Below are positions 25,144-34,066 of a stretch of DNA of 64,000 nucleotides, piece by piece (position 1 is the stretch's first letter; each line of letters starts with the position of its first letter). The stretch is from Neolewinella aurantiaca (GTDB lineage: Bacteria; Bacteroidota; Bacteroidia; Chitinophagales; Saprospiraceae). The stretch lies in the NCBI RefSeq assembly GCF_008014675.1, contig NZ_VOXD01000002.1, positions 222,929 to 286,928 on the forward strand, in the 5' to 3' direction. A model generated the notes under the pieces. It did not search any database. It was not told the origin of the DNA and worked only from the letters and a program-made list of their open reading frames with translations. A program made the translations under genes and the position numbers.

Positions 25144-25749
25144 TTACTGGATGGAGTCTTTGGCCATACCGCCGTCTGTAGCGTTGAGGCGCGTCAGAAC
25201 TTCTGCTGTGATGTCGTAGCTGTCGCGTGCCACGAGCACGCCGCCTCCGCCACCCTCATTGAGGATGTAGTCATAGCCTTTCTCTTCCTGCAGCTCTTCG
25301 AGGATTTCCTTTACCCGTTCGCCGAACTGTTGCTGAAGGCGCATCTGGTCCTCCTGAATACTGGCCAGCGCGAGGTCGCGCTGCTGCATGATTTCCTGCT
25401 CTTTGCCGCCCAGACGCTGCTGTTCGTTCTGGATCATCTTAGGCGTCATCTCTCCGCGCTGAATCTTGTTCTGGATGCGCTGCATCTCGCTCTGGAGGCT
25501 GGCCATTTGTTTCTGGATATTATCGTCGGCAGCCTGGACGTTCTCCTGCAAGCGCTCGAGTTCGGTGGCCAGATCGGTGTAGCCAGCCTGGAGACTGTCG
25601 AGCCGGACAAAAACGATCTTCGGGCCGTCCGCTTTCGCAGATGTAGTGGTGGTTGAAGTCGCACCTCCTTCCTGTGCCTGGCAGCCAGCAAAGGCGAGGG
25701 CGGTGGTGATCAGAAAAGAGAAAGAAATAAGTCTGGCAATGCCGGTCAT
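25144..25749 (-). CDS. OmpH/Skp-family periplasmic chaperone, lipoprotein form
   Basis: Skp-type chaperones hold unfolded outer-membrane proteins in the periplasm. The 201-aa product has an N-terminal signal with lipobox AFAGC. A long Gln/Glu-rich coiled coil (about 60-150) follows, then a compact end with YDYILNEGGGGGVLVA, typical of OmpH. The frame extends to 25785, but a TATCTTTG box at 25765-25772 (minus) places the start at ATG 25749. The convergent neighbour ends only 10 bp away. Confidence 0.85.
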   Translation of the reverse strand: MTGIARLISFSFLITTALAFAGCQAQEGGATSTTTTSAKADGPKIVFVRLDSLQAGYTDLATELERLQENVQAADDNIQKQMASLQSEMQRIQNKIQRGEMTPKMIQNEQQRLGGKEQEIMQQRDLALASIQEDQMRLQQQFGERVKEILEELQEEKGYDYILNEGGGGGVLVARDSYDITAEVLTRLNATDGGMAKDSIQ

Positions 25750-25999
25750 AATTGTAATTTTGCGCAAAGATAGGCAGGGATACAAGAATTGCCCCTCTTT
25801 CCTGTAACTCTCAGTTTCTGTAACGAACCCGTTTAAATTTTTTCAACTGACTTTTCAGCGTCTCACTTGAGGGTGCGGGCTACACCCCAAACGGTTCCGG
25901 CGCGACGCCCGGGTATGCTCGTTGCCACTCACCGCCGTGCCGGGGAAGAGCAGCAAAGTCAGGTCCTGAAATTTGAAGGGACTCAATTTTGTCCTTGCA

Positions 26000-26938
26000 A
26001 TGTCCAAACAACAATGGCTGATCATATCAGCATTCGCGATAACCTATTTTGTGTGGGGGTCAACTTACCTCGCCAACAAATGGGCCATCGATACGCTGCC
26101 GCCCTTCGGCATGTGTGGCGTTCGTTTCCTGATCGCTGGCTCTTTGCTTTACGGCTTGTCGTTTCTGGCGGGAGACAAAACAAGGCCTACCCGCAAACAG
26201 TGGGTCAACTCGGGCTATATGGGCTTTATGTTCCTGACGCTTGGCGTCGGAATAGTGGTGTGGGCCCAACAGTGGATGGACTCCAGCATAACGGCCTTAC
26301 TGGTGGCCTTTCAGCCGTTGCTCGTGATGTTCATCATGTGGGGACTGTTCAAGAGCAGGCCTCCGGGTAAGGCTTTCTTGGGTGCGGCAATAAGCATTGT
26401 CGGCATGGGATTACTAATCGGCCAGCCACAACTGGTTTCCGGACGAAACGAAATAATTGCGCTCGTCGCGGTGCTTTTTTCGGTCTCCATCTGGGCGCTG
26501 GCGATGACGCTTAACCCCCGCCTGGATACGGGGAAGAATAACTTCAGATCTACAGCCATGCAGATGTTGGTGGGCGGAGCACTAGCCATGCTGCTTAGTC
26601 TCTGCTTAGGAGAGTGGGTTGGCTGGACGGCAGAAGGACTCAGTTGGAAATCCATCGGCTCGCTGAGTTACCTGATCATCTTCGGGGCGATAGTCGCATT
26701 TTCGGCGTTCAACTTTCTTATGAAGAACGTGGCTCCCGAAAAAGCAGCAACTGGAACTTATGTCAATCCCGTTGTAGCGATGGTGCTGGGGGCGTTTCTC
26801 AATCAGGAAGCAGTTACGCTACAGTCGGTTGTGGCGGGTGCTGTTCTCATCACTGGGGTTTACTTTATCAATTCTTCGCGCAGCCAGGCTATTCCTGCGA
26901 ACAGAGAAGAGCAGGGCGAGGCCGCAGGTGCAGTGTAA
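26000..26938 (+). CDS. EamA/DMT-superfamily permease
   Basis: Inner-membrane transporter of the drug/metabolite family, 312 aa, with ten predicted helices as two EamA repeats. It opens ITYFVWGSTYLANKWAI, a hallmark. The substrate is unknown; family members export amino acids or metabolites. The frame begins at 25973, but ATG 26000 follows an ATTTTG promoter-like box by 8 nt. The last codons (GEAAGAV) are encoded by a dispersed motif copy, whose inverted partner lies just after the stop. Confidence 0.88.
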   Translation: MSKQQWLIISAFAITYFVWGSTYLANKWAIDTLPPFGMCGVRFLIAGSLLYGLSFLAGDKTRPTRKQWVNSGYMGFMFLTLGVGIVVWAQQWMDSSITALLVAFQPLLVMFIMWGLFKSRPPGKAFLGAAISIVGMGLLIGQPQLVSGRNEIIALVAVLFSVSIWALAMTLNPRLDTGKNNFRSTAMQMLVGGALAMLLSLCLGEWVGWTAEGLSWKSIGSLSYLIIFGAIVAFSAFNFLMKNVAPEKAATGTYVNPVVAMVLGAFLNQEAVTLQSVVAGAVLITGVYFINSSRSQAIPANREEQGEAAGAV

Positions 26939-26992
26939 GTTATCGGGAAAGCACGTTGCCCGTCAACTGTTCTTTGCACCTGCGGGCGCGCC
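26914..26992. repeat. Dispersed motif inverted pair A
   Basis: GGGCGAGGCCGCAGGTGCAG (26914-26933) and TTTGCACCTGCGGGCGCGCC (26973-26992), head to head with 39 bp between. The left copy overlaps the EamA stop region. The pair could form a stem and act as a terminator for two convergent genes. Confidence 0.75.
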
Positions 26993-27014
26993 GTAAAAGG
27001 ACCCGGGGTAGAGA

Positions 27015-27281
27015 CTAAACCTCCACGTCTGCTCCCGGCTCAATGCCAACGTTCAGGACCTTGATCACAAAACTACAAGCGACGCTGCCGCCGATGGTGG
27101 GCCGCATAGCCTCGGTGAGGGCAGCCATCACGGCGTCGTATTCTCCCGTAAGTTGGGTGGAAAGACCGTTAGTAGCTACCGTAATGCCCGGTTGCGATCT
27201 CAACTGATGGATGAAATCAATGATGACTTCTTTATAGTCAGGAGTGAGGGGGTAGAGAGAGAGTTCGGCTGAAGTTGTCAT
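27015..27281 (-). CDS. YkoF-like / thiamine-binding family protein
   Basis: Small ferredoxin-like-fold protein, 88 aa, matching the YkoF/Hmp (DUF77-like) pattern. It reads ELSLYPLTPDY at the start, GITVATNGLSTQLTGEYD in the middle and a final beta strand SFVIKVLNVG. Family members bind thiamine or hydroxymethylpyrimidine; the ligand here is inference. A TATTTTTG box lies at 27308-27315 (minus). Next to the EamA permease in convergent orientation. Confidence 0.75.
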   Translation of the reverse strand: MTTSAELSLYPLTPDYKEVIIDFIHQLRSQPGITVATNGLSTQLTGEYDAVMAALTEAMRPTIGGSVACSFVIKVLNVGIEPGADVEV

Positions 27282-27759
27282 GATAAAAGTTGTGAAGAAA
27301 TTATTCGCAAAAATATATGCGTTGGAACAGTTTTAGGCGCCGAAAATGAGGACTTAAAGTTAATTGATGGTGAATTTCAGGAAATTTAATTTACGATACG
27401 GCCATCCTGGTTCATTTCAGGCAGCCACCAAACAAAAAGGCCTTAAATTGCTTCTTCATCCGGTGTGATACGCTACGACGGTGTCCGACACGCTGATACA
27501 GGGAGGGTGTGAAACCGAACTTCCCCCCTGAAATATAGTGTGCCGGGACCAGGGAACGACTTCCCCGGTTTTGGCTCTGATAAACCGAACCGGTCGTTTT
27601 TTGCGTAAAGCTTCTGTGCCGCAGATGACTTTCTCCCCCGAAGAATGCAAATAGAAAATCCAAAGAATTTTAATTAGAAACTGACCGCTTTCGCTTCGTA
27701 ACGAACGATAGGCCAAAGTTCAAATTCCCTTATCCCCCTTAGTACATAAACCGTTTAGA
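27282..27759. other. 478-bp intergenic region
   Basis: Divergent region between the YkoF-like gene and the CHRD protein gene. Apart from the -7 box at 27308-27315 I see no convincing gene, repeat or RNA. Open frames here are short, Ser/Arg-rich and without family resemblance. Confidence 0.5.
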
Positions 27760-30700
27760 ATGATAGAAAAGCATTACCCCAACTATCGTAGAATATTACT
27801 TGTCGCACTGTTTGGTGCTTTACTGCTCCCGCTGGGTGCTTTCTCTGGTTACCCTGGTGCAGGCAATGACGGAGGCACAGCAGGAGGCAACTCCTCCTGT
27901 CCGGATGCTGAGGGCCAAAACGCTGTAGTTGTTTCCAGCCCGGAATCCATCTCTTTTAACATAAGCGCGGGGCAACAGGCCATGATGGACGGTGATTTTG
28001 AGGCGGCACTTTCCGGACTCAATGAATTGCCTTCTCCTGTAACAACAACCGGCCGGGGAATGGTGACCGCCACCCTGACGGGAACAACCCTGACCGTCAG
28101 CGGATCTTTCTCAGGGCTCATTTCCGACTTCGACCCTACCGTAGCCGGCGGGGCTCACCTCCACCTCGGAATGGCCGGCGAAGCCGGCCCGGTTGCCTTT
28201 TTGCTTACTACTGACCTGGACGACGACCTTCGGGGTGGCTCGTTCAGCGCCGGAGACAATACTTTTGAATTGACTGACGATGAAGTTCAGGCCCTCACGG
28301 ACCGCGGCATCTACGTCAATATTCACTCCGTGGATTTCGGCGCCGGAGAGTTGCGCGGTCAGTTGCTCCCCGCGGGAGCAGACGACTACAACGTGGCGTA
28401 CCTGCTTGGTGCCAACGAAGTACCGTCGGTAATTACCCCTGCTGCGGGAGCACTGCTGCTGGAGCGTACCGGCACTACCATCACCGTATCGGGCAGCTTC
28501 AGCGGCCTGACGGGAACCATTGCTACTGATATCGCCGGCGGTGCCCACATCCATACCGGAGTGGCCGGACGAAACGGTGAGGTGATCATCCCCCTTAACC
28601 TGACGATCGGCGACGATATGAAGTCGGCTACGCTGGAGGCTGCCGATAATGTTTTTGAACTGACGCCAGAGCAGGTTGAAGCCTTCGATAATGGAGGGCT
28701 ATACGTCAACATCCACTCCAACGCCGCTCGTTCGGGCGAACTCAGAGGACAGGTTGCGGATATGTCCGTTACTCAGTTTTACAGTAACCCCAGTGGCCAT
28801 CAGACCCGTCCTGTTGCTATCAATACGCCAGGGAACGGCCGCCTGATGATGACACTGGATGCGGAGAACAACTTGGTTGTCAGTGGTAGCGTAAGTGATC
28901 TCCAGGGTGGGGTAGACCTCGGCGTGGCCGGAGGTGCGCACATCCATGAAGCCCTCGCCGGATCATCCGGACCGATCGCTTTCGGACTCACCATCACGTT
29001 AGACGACGACGGTATCGGCGGAGTCTGGGAACCTGCCAACAATACCTTCGCCCTGACGGAAGAGGAAGTGGAAAATTTCTACGCCCGCCGCTACTACGTT
29101 AATGTACACACAACCGCTGAAGGCAGCGGAGAGGTTCGGGGCCAGGTGATGAATTTAGCCAAGGCCTACTTTGGCTCAAACCTGGCGGGGATCAACGAGA
29201 ACCTCGATGCCGTAAAAACGCCAGGAAATGGTTTTGTTATCTATGAAGGGTACGAAGACAACATCGTTGTAACGGGATCCTTCGCGGACCTTGAATCCAA
29301 TTTCAACGCAAATATTGCCGGAGGCTCTCATATCCACATCGGAGACGCCACCACCGGTGGCGACATCGTAGCCGGACTCAACGCCGACGTCGCCGCCAAC
29401 CTGAGGTCAGGAGCCTACGAAGCCGCCGACAACAAAATCATGCTCGACTCTGCAGGGTACGCAGCACTGATCGCCGGTAACTATTACTTCAACCTTCATA
29501 CCGTGAACAACCCGACGGGGGAAATCCGCGGCCAGATCCTGCGCGACGACAACGCTTTCCCTACCACGGCAGATATCATTGTTCCGGAAGATGGAGCTAC
29601 CGTAACGGTTACCTCCGTAGGAAGCGATCTCGAGGACGGACGTTTCTTCGCTGCATCCGATCCCGATGGCGACATCGTGGTGTACACCATTGAAATCGCT
29701 TTTGTCAATGACATCGAATTCACCAACATTCTGCAGTGCCGTAAGGTAGCAACCGATACGTCTTCCAACGCCACCATCGAGAGTATTTACCAGACATTGC
29801 TCGACTTCGGAGCCGGGCCAGGTACCACCGTAAGCCTGCGTTACCGCATCGTATCTTCCGACGGGAGCGTGGCCACCAACGGAGACTCCCGTACGATCAC
29901 TCTGATCATCGGCGATGAGCCCGACTGTGAAATAACCGGAAGGTCGTTGAACCTTGCCGATGGCGGATTCAGTGCCGTAATTTGTGCCGATGACGGTGTC
30001 CCTGACCTCATCAGAGTTGTTGTCTCCGACCCAATGGGAGAGGACCCCCTGACCTATCTGGTCGTAGATGCGGATGGCACCATTTTGGATGTCCCTACGA
30101 GTCAGCCGCTTAACTTCGAAGGTATAGGAGGTGTGTCCAGAATCTACGCCGTAGTTCACGATGGTAGCCTGACCGGTGCCTTTGTGGGCGGTACTCTCGC
30201 TGAACTGGACGGATGCTTCGCGCTGTCTAACCCCGTTACCATCACGGGGCAAACGGGCGATGAATGTGGCAACCGCCGTGTGGTCATCAACGAGATCGAC
30301 CGCGACGGAATGCTTGAGCTCATCAACCTCGGTGAATTCAACACCAATGCCGGAGAATTGTACCTGACCAACGGCACTGACTTTTTCCTCATTTCTGACC
30401 TAGCCGTCGTGTGTGGAGAATTGCTGCTGATGCCGGGGGATCAGGTCACCGTCGATGCTTCCGCTATCATCACCGTAGCCGCCGACGAACTGGGGCTGTT
30501 GAGAGGACAGACGCTTGCGTCTACTGAGGGGGTGTATTCTTACGTTGCGTGGGGAGGCGTGGAAACTACCTTCGAGGACGTAGCGGTAGGAGCCGGCATC
30601 TGGACCGCAGGAACTGAGGTAGGAGCACCCAACAGTGCTGTTTCCGTTCAACGGATTCCTTCTCAGGAGAACTCCTACGCGCTGGGGGCTCCAACACTCT

Positions 30701-30987
30701 GCGCTCCGAATACACTGACTACCGCTACCAACGAGCCTGCCGCCGATCAGGTGGCTGTGTACCCGAATCCCTTCGGAGATGTACTCGTTCTGGAGGTAAG
30801 CGGTCTGCGGTCGGCCCGTACCGAGCTTCATTTGTTGGACGTAACCGGGCGATCGGTCCTTGTCCGCCAGCTCGATCAATTTACCGGTCAGCTTGAGTTG
30901 CCGACCAGCCAATTGGCCGCAGGAGCCTATCTTGTTCGCCTGACCAATGAAGCAGGCGTTTCTGCCGTCCGCGTAATCCGCCGTTAA
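27760..30987 (+). CDS. T9SS-secreted protein with four CHRD domains
   Basis: 1075 aa. Signal peptide (about 1-31), then a SGYPGAGNDGGT segment. Four CHRD domains follow between about 75 and 600, each with a GGAHLHLG/GGAHIHTG-type motif and ending Y-NIHS...GELRGQ. Next is an Asp-rich region, a lamin-tail-like stretch (RVVINEIDRDGMLELINLGE) and a C-terminal type A T9SS sorting domain (VYPNPFGDVLVLE, LAAGAYLVRL). Secreted or attached to the cell surface; role unknown. CHRD domains occur in adhesive or matrix proteins. A strong terminator follows. Confidence 0.88.
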   Translation: MIEKHYPNYRRILLVALFGALLLPLGAFSGYPGAGNDGGTAGGNSSCPDAEGQNAVVVSSPESISFNISAGQQAMMDGDFEAALSGLNELPSPVTTTGRGMVTATLTGTTLTVSGSFSGLISDFDPTVAGGAHLHLGMAGEAGPVAFLLTTDLDDDLRGGSFSAGDNTFELTDDEVQALTDRGIYVNIHSVDFGAGELRGQLLPAGADDYNVAYLLGANEVPSVITPAAGALLLERTGTTITVSGSFSGLTGTIATDIAGGAHIHTGVAGRNGEVIIPLNLTIGDDMKSATLEAADNVFELTPEQVEAFDNGGLYVNIHSNAARSGELRGQVADMSVTQFYSNPSGHQTRPVAINTPGNGRLMMTLDAENNLVVSGSVSDLQGGVDLGVAGGAHIHEALAGSSGPIAFGLTITLDDDGIGGVWEPANNTFALTEEEVENFYARRYYVNVHTTAEGSGEVRGQVMNLAKAYFGSNLAGINENLDAVKTPGNGFVIYEGYEDNIVVTGSFADLESNFNANIAGGSHIHIGDATTGGDIVAGLNADVAANLRSGAYEAADNKIMLDSAGYAALIAGNYYFNLHTVNNPTGEIRGQILRDDNAFPTTADIIVPEDGATVTVTSVGSDLEDGRFFAASDPDGDIVVYTIEIAFVNDIEFTNILQCRKVATDTSSNATIESIYQTLLDFGAGPGTTVSLRYRIVSSDGSVATNGDSRTITLIIGDEPDCEITGRSLNLADGGFSAVICADDGVPDLIRVVVSDPMGEDPLTYLVVDADGTILDVPTSQPLNFEGIGGVSRIYAVVHDGSLTGAFVGGTLAELDGCFALSNPVTITGQTGDECGNRRVVINEIDRDGMLELINLGEFNTNAGELYLTNGTDFFLISDLAVVCGELLLMPGDQVTVDASAIITVAADELGLLRGQTLASTEGVYSYVAWGGVETTFEDVAVGAGIWTAGTEVGAPNSAVSVQRIPSQENSYALGAPTLCAPNTLTTATNEPAADQVAVYPNPFGDVLVLEVSGLRSARTELHLLDVTGRSVLVRQLDQFTGQLELPTSQLAAGAYLVRLTNEAGVSAVRVIRR

Positions 30988-31034
30988 TTCTGTATCTTCG
31001 CAGCACTGACTTAAAACGGATTTTGAATCAAATC

Positions 31035-31068
31035 AGCCCCTGCCTCTTTCCCGAGGTGGGGGCTTTCG
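31035..31068 (+). terminator. Terminator of the CHRD protein gene
   Basis: AGCCCCTGCCTC / GAGGTGGGGGCT stem, 6-nt loop, then TTCGTTTT. Confidence 0.85.
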
Positions 31069-31123
31069 TTTTAAAGCCAGGTCGGATAGCGTACTGGTCG
31101 TAGTCGGCAGCCCGGTAGAAAAG

Positions 31124-32542
31124 CTATTGTTTCACAATTTCCATCGCCTTCTCCATCTGCTCGTCCTTTCCCGCTTTTATTCCGGCGAGGGTGGGCTTCA
31201 CGATGTAGTCTGGTGTAATGTTTCCGCTGGCGGGATACTGCGGAATCAGGCCGATGGTGTTTACTTTGAGCTCGAAATCATCTGACGGGCCGATGAGGAT
31301 GGGATCGCCTTGTTTGCTGGCGCCGTACATGATGGCGGCCGAAGCACCGGAAACATCTCCTACCAACTTTCCGCGCCCTGAACCCTGTACCATCCGGGCG
31401 AATATGCCGCTGGCGGAGAAGCTTACGGGATTGATTAAAACGACTACTTTCCCGTCGTACCTCAATTTCTTCTTTACCGGTTTCAGGGGTTTGGTGAGGC
31501 GGCGCTGCAGCCGGCGATCGCGGCGGCTTACCGCGCCGGCTTCAAGCCGGCGGATGGTTTTTGCGTCGTCGTTTGCTTGCGCACGGGCGGGGCCCGTCAT
31601 GCGGGCTTCGGCGGTAAAGTAGAACTTTTTGTCGGTAAGGAATTGGTAGAGGTGATTGATCCTGCCCGAGTTGCCGCCGCCGTTGTCCCGGATGTCGATG
31701 ATCAACTGGTCCGTTCCGGTAGTCTTGAGGGTGTCGAATACCTGGCGGATGAACCGGTAGTAATTGCCGTCGGTAAATTTATAAGAGCTGAATTTTTTGA
31801 TTTTCAGAATACCGGTTTCTCCGTCTTCAGAGAATTTGAAGTCGAGCGTTTTGGCAATTGGTGTCTTAGACTTTTTCGGGTCGGTGTACGGAACCATTTT
31901 TGGGAAAACAGTGCGGTTTTCGGGCCCGGTTTCGTTGCGGATGGTGATGATGATGCTGTCCTGAATACCGTAATAGGTTTGGTACAGAAACATTGGTGCC
32001 CGGGCAACTTTATATAACAGTGCTTCGTCGTTCTTGTCGTCATTGATGCCGGAGAACGGAGCTATTTGCCCGATCACTGTTTTTATATTTTCTCCGTTGA
32101 GTGCGGTAACGACGGTACCCGGCGAAAGGGAATCGGTGGCGGTGCTGATGCCCGAATGCAGCACGTATTCTCCGGTTTCTATCTGGATGAGGTACAGGGG
32201 GAAATTGTTTTCTCTGATTTCCCGGTTAGCGACGGAATCGAGGTAAGGGCCCAGGATGAGGTGGCCACAATTGGTCGCCTCCTGCAGCGGAGATACAAGC
32301 CCGACAAATTCGTGGTAAGCGATGCTGTCGTGGCCGTTTACCCTGGCTGCCAACTGTTTTTGCACCTGCGTTCGCGCCGAATCCAGAGCCCTCAAACCAG
32401 CGATGGTGGCGGGGTAGGGGTGACGTTCTTTTATCTCCAGGTAAATTTCTTCCGCAGCCTCCTGAGCGGCGTCGGCAGGGAACATTTTCTGGGCGGACAA
32501 TAAGGAGGTAGAGCAGAGCAGGAGTGCAATAAAACGAATCAT
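31124..32542 (-). CDS. S41-family (C-terminal processing type) serine peptidase
   Basis: Exported peptidase of 472 aa with signal peptide (1-17). Key features are the IIDIRDNGGGNSGRINHL motif (near residue 285) and the nucleophile region NPVSFSASGIFARM. The general-base stretch GDVSGASAAIMYGAS follows. The sequence around residues 55-62 (SARTQVQK) is encoded by a dispersed motif copy, with an opposite copy 38 bp upstream of the start. S41 peptidases process or degrade envelope proteins; the target is unknown. Confidence 0.88.
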   Translation of the reverse strand: MIRFIALLLCSTSLLSAQKMFPADAAQEAAEEIYLEIKERHPYPATIAGLRALDSARTQVQKQLAARVNGHDSIAYHEFVGLVSPLQEATNCGHLILGPYLDSVANREIRENNFPLYLIQIETGEYVLHSGISTATDSLSPGTVVTALNGENIKTVIGQIAPFSGINDDKNDEALLYKVARAPMFLYQTYYGIQDSIIITIRNETGPENRTVFPKMVPYTDPKKSKTPIAKTLDFKFSEDGETGILKIKKFSSYKFTDGNYYRFIRQVFDTLKTTGTDQLIIDIRDNGGGNSGRINHLYQFLTDKKFYFTAEARMTGPARAQANDDAKTIRRLEAGAVSRRDRRLQRRLTKPLKPVKKKLRYDGKVVVLINPVSFSASGIFARMVQGSGRGKLVGDVSGASAAIMYGASKQGDPILIGPSDDFELKVNTIGLIPQYPASGNITPDYIVKPTLAGIKAGKDEQMEKAMEIVKQ

Positions 32543-32598
32543 ATGCTGGGAATTTCAGGAGTCCTTCGCTCAAAATGGGGCGCGGACGCAGGTGCAAA
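32359..32598. repeat. Dispersed motif inverted pair B (opposite configuration)
   Basis: TTTGCACCTGCGTTCGCGCC (32359-32378, in the S41 CDS) and GGCGCGGACGCAGGTGCAAA (32579-32598, upstream). This pair points tail to tail, unlike the other five pairs. Confidence 0.7.
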
Positions 32599-32682
32599 GT
32601 AAGTTGAGGAACTCTTTTAACCTGCTTTCTGAAATATTCTAACATCAGCTTAACGCCAAAGCCAGCTCCCCTGATTCGATTG

Positions 32683-33081
32683 TCATTCTACGGCTTTAGC
32701 CGAAGTATTGCCGGCGAGTTTTACCAGAAAAACAATTTCCAGGGCCGTATAAATGAGGTAAGTACTGAAAAAAGGTACTACGAACAGCTTATTTTCGGGT
32801 TCCGCAAGCAAAGCATAGGCTGCAATCAATCCTCCGCAAAGGAAGAATTTTATCATCGTTACACCCATGAAAGCGTTGGTAAATAAAAATTTATTCTCCG
32901 CAGCAGCGGTCCGCTGGCCCGCATAAAACATCAACACCGAAATACCCATCAGTAAAACAATCGCACCGATGGTGAGGGGAATCGCAAAGGAGATGGGGAG
33001 GAACAGGTGAGCAACTGCCGCAGCTGCAGCTGCGATTACAGTGAAGATGGCCAGCAGAACAAAGAAACGGGAATAAGTCAT
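32683..33081 (-). CDS. Small four-helix membrane protein of the ATP synthase AtpI position
   Basis: 132 aa with four hydrophobic helices (about 5-30, 35-55, 68-92, 98-122) and no other motif. In many Bacteroidota such a protein lies between atpZ and atpB of the ATP synthase operon and may help c-ring assembly. Here atpZ lies upstream but atpB does not follow. Assignment rests on size, helices and neighbours. Confidence 0.6.
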   Translation of the reverse strand: MTYSRFFVLLAIFTVIAAAAAAVAHLFLPISFAIPLTIGAIVLLMGISVLMFYAGQRTAAAENKFLFTNAFMGVTMIKFFLCGGLIAAYALLAEPENKLFVVPFFSTYLIYTALEIVFLVKLAGNTSAKAVE

Positions 33082-33100
33082 TGTAGTAAACCTTACGGTT

Positions 33101-33167
33101 GGTTCTCCTCCGATGACCTTCCGCGCACCGGCTTCGCCGGTGTACGACCATCATCAGAGGAGGAACC
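33101..33167. repeat. 67-bp palindromic hairpin in the bactofilin-atpZ-atpI operon
   Basis: Outer arms GGTTCTCCTC / GAGGAGGAACC and an inner stem ACCGGC-TTC-GCCGGT. It sits in the 133-bp gap between atpZ and the AtpI-like gene and could be an attenuator or small fold-back element. Confidence 0.55.
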
Positions 33168-33214
33168 TTTTCCGGGGGAGCAAGGGAACGCTTAAACGTA
33201 TTCGCTCCGGAACA

Positions 33215-33436
33215 TTAAAGAAAATCTTTGAGCGAAGTGTAAAGCCCGCCGGCAACGCCAACCAGGCTCAGGACGACGGTGAAGACCGGGCCGGTCTCCA
33301 GCCAACGATCGAGGTAAACACCTCCGAAGACGAACGCCAGTATGATGCCGATCATCTGAAAGGCCATACCGCTGTATTTCATCCAGCTTCTGGTTGTTTC
33401 GCGGACCTTTTCGTGGTCAGAATCAGGCTGTTGCAC
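33215..33436 (-). CDS. atpZ: AtpZ/AtpI-family protein
   Basis: 73 aa with two membrane helices (GIILAFVFGGVYLDR and VFTVVLSLVGVAGGLY), the AtpZ pattern. Known members form an ion-transporting complex with AtpI and assist ATP synthase assembly. The start is a GTG that overlaps the end of the bactofilin gene by 14 nt, implying translational coupling. Confidence 0.8.
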   Translation of the reverse strand: MQQPDSDHEKVRETTRSWMKYSGMAFQMIGIILAFVFGGVYLDRWLETGPVFTVVLSLVGVAGGLYTSLKDFL

Positions 33437-33860
33437 CCTTCTTGTCTTTTAGCGGGTTGCCCGCTGATTTGTTTCCGCCTCCGCTGTAAGGGACCGAGCA
33501 GGTGGCCGAAACCTGGCCGCCACTGAGCACAGCCATCTTGGCTGCCTTTACGTCGCCTTCTACTTTGGCGGTCGCCTGAATCGTGAGGGATTCCTTAACG
33601 ACGAGATTGCCCTTGAAGGCCCCCTCAATGGTGGCGTTTTTGCAGGTCACATCACCTTCGATTTGTCCCTTAGGGCCAATGATCAGTTTTGCTTCGCAAA
33701 CCAGGTTGCCGGTCAGGGTACCGTCGATCCGGATGTCACCTCCTGCCTTAAGGTCTCCTTTGATGGAGGTTTGGGCGTCGATAGTGTTTACGCCTCCACC
33801 TCCGGTGGAAGGTGATGGTGTTCCGCTGCTGGGCTTGCTTTCTTTACTGTTGCCGAACAT
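33423..33860 (-). CDS. Bactofilin (polymer-forming cytoskeletal protein)
   Basis: 145 aa with a flexible Ser/Gly/Pro-rich N-terminus, the bactofilin beta-helix core at about 25-120 (DIRIDGTLTGNLVCEAKLII, GPKGQIEGDVTCKNATIEG) and a Lys-rich tail. It forms cytosolic polymers that organise the envelope. First gene of a three-gene minus-strand operon with atpZ and the AtpI-like protein, a neighbourhood common in this phylum. Confidence 0.92.
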   Translation of the reverse strand: MFGNSKESKPSSGTPSPSTGGGGVNTIDAQTSIKGDLKAGGDIRIDGTLTGNLVCEAKLIIGPKGQIEGDVTCKNATIEGAFKGNLVVKESLTIQATAKVEGDVKAAKMAVLSGGQVSATCSVPYSGGGNKSAGNPLKDKKGATA

Positions 33861-33995
33861 GTGCTTTATTTATAATTTGAATAAAATAGAATTGGGATGA
33901 AAAAGTGTTTGGCGATGTGGAAAAACCGTACTCTAAAGTGCTTAAGCCGCTAAGGTAAGTAGTGAGCAATTAATATTCCGGGATTTCTTCCCGAA

Positions 33996-34041
33996 CGCAG
34001 AACAGCCACGAAACAACTTGTTGCTCCGTGGCTGTTCTGCG
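33996..34041 (-). terminator. Strong terminator of the PorP/SprF gene
   Basis: Perfect 15-bp inverted repeat CGCAGAACAGCCACG / CGTGGCTGTTCTGCG with a 16-nt loop, 26 bp after the gene end. Confidence 0.75.
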
Positions 34042-34066
34042 ACTGGTACGAAGTTCTGCTTGTGAT

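Noticed and set aside
25899..25919. GGCGCGACGCCCGGGTATGC, a possible extra motif copy
   Set aside because: The CGCAGGTGC core is broken by several changes; too weak to count.
27412..27716. Two overlapping minus-strand open frames of about 85 aa before the CHRD gene
   Set aside because: Ser/Arg-rich composition, no family resemblance, no promoter box or start context; likely chance frames.
31495..31560. GC-rich hairpin inside the S41 peptidase gene
   Set aside because: A CGCCGGCTTCAAGCCGGCG palindrome is present, but it is within a well-formed CDS; probably coding chance or a short unrelated palindrome.
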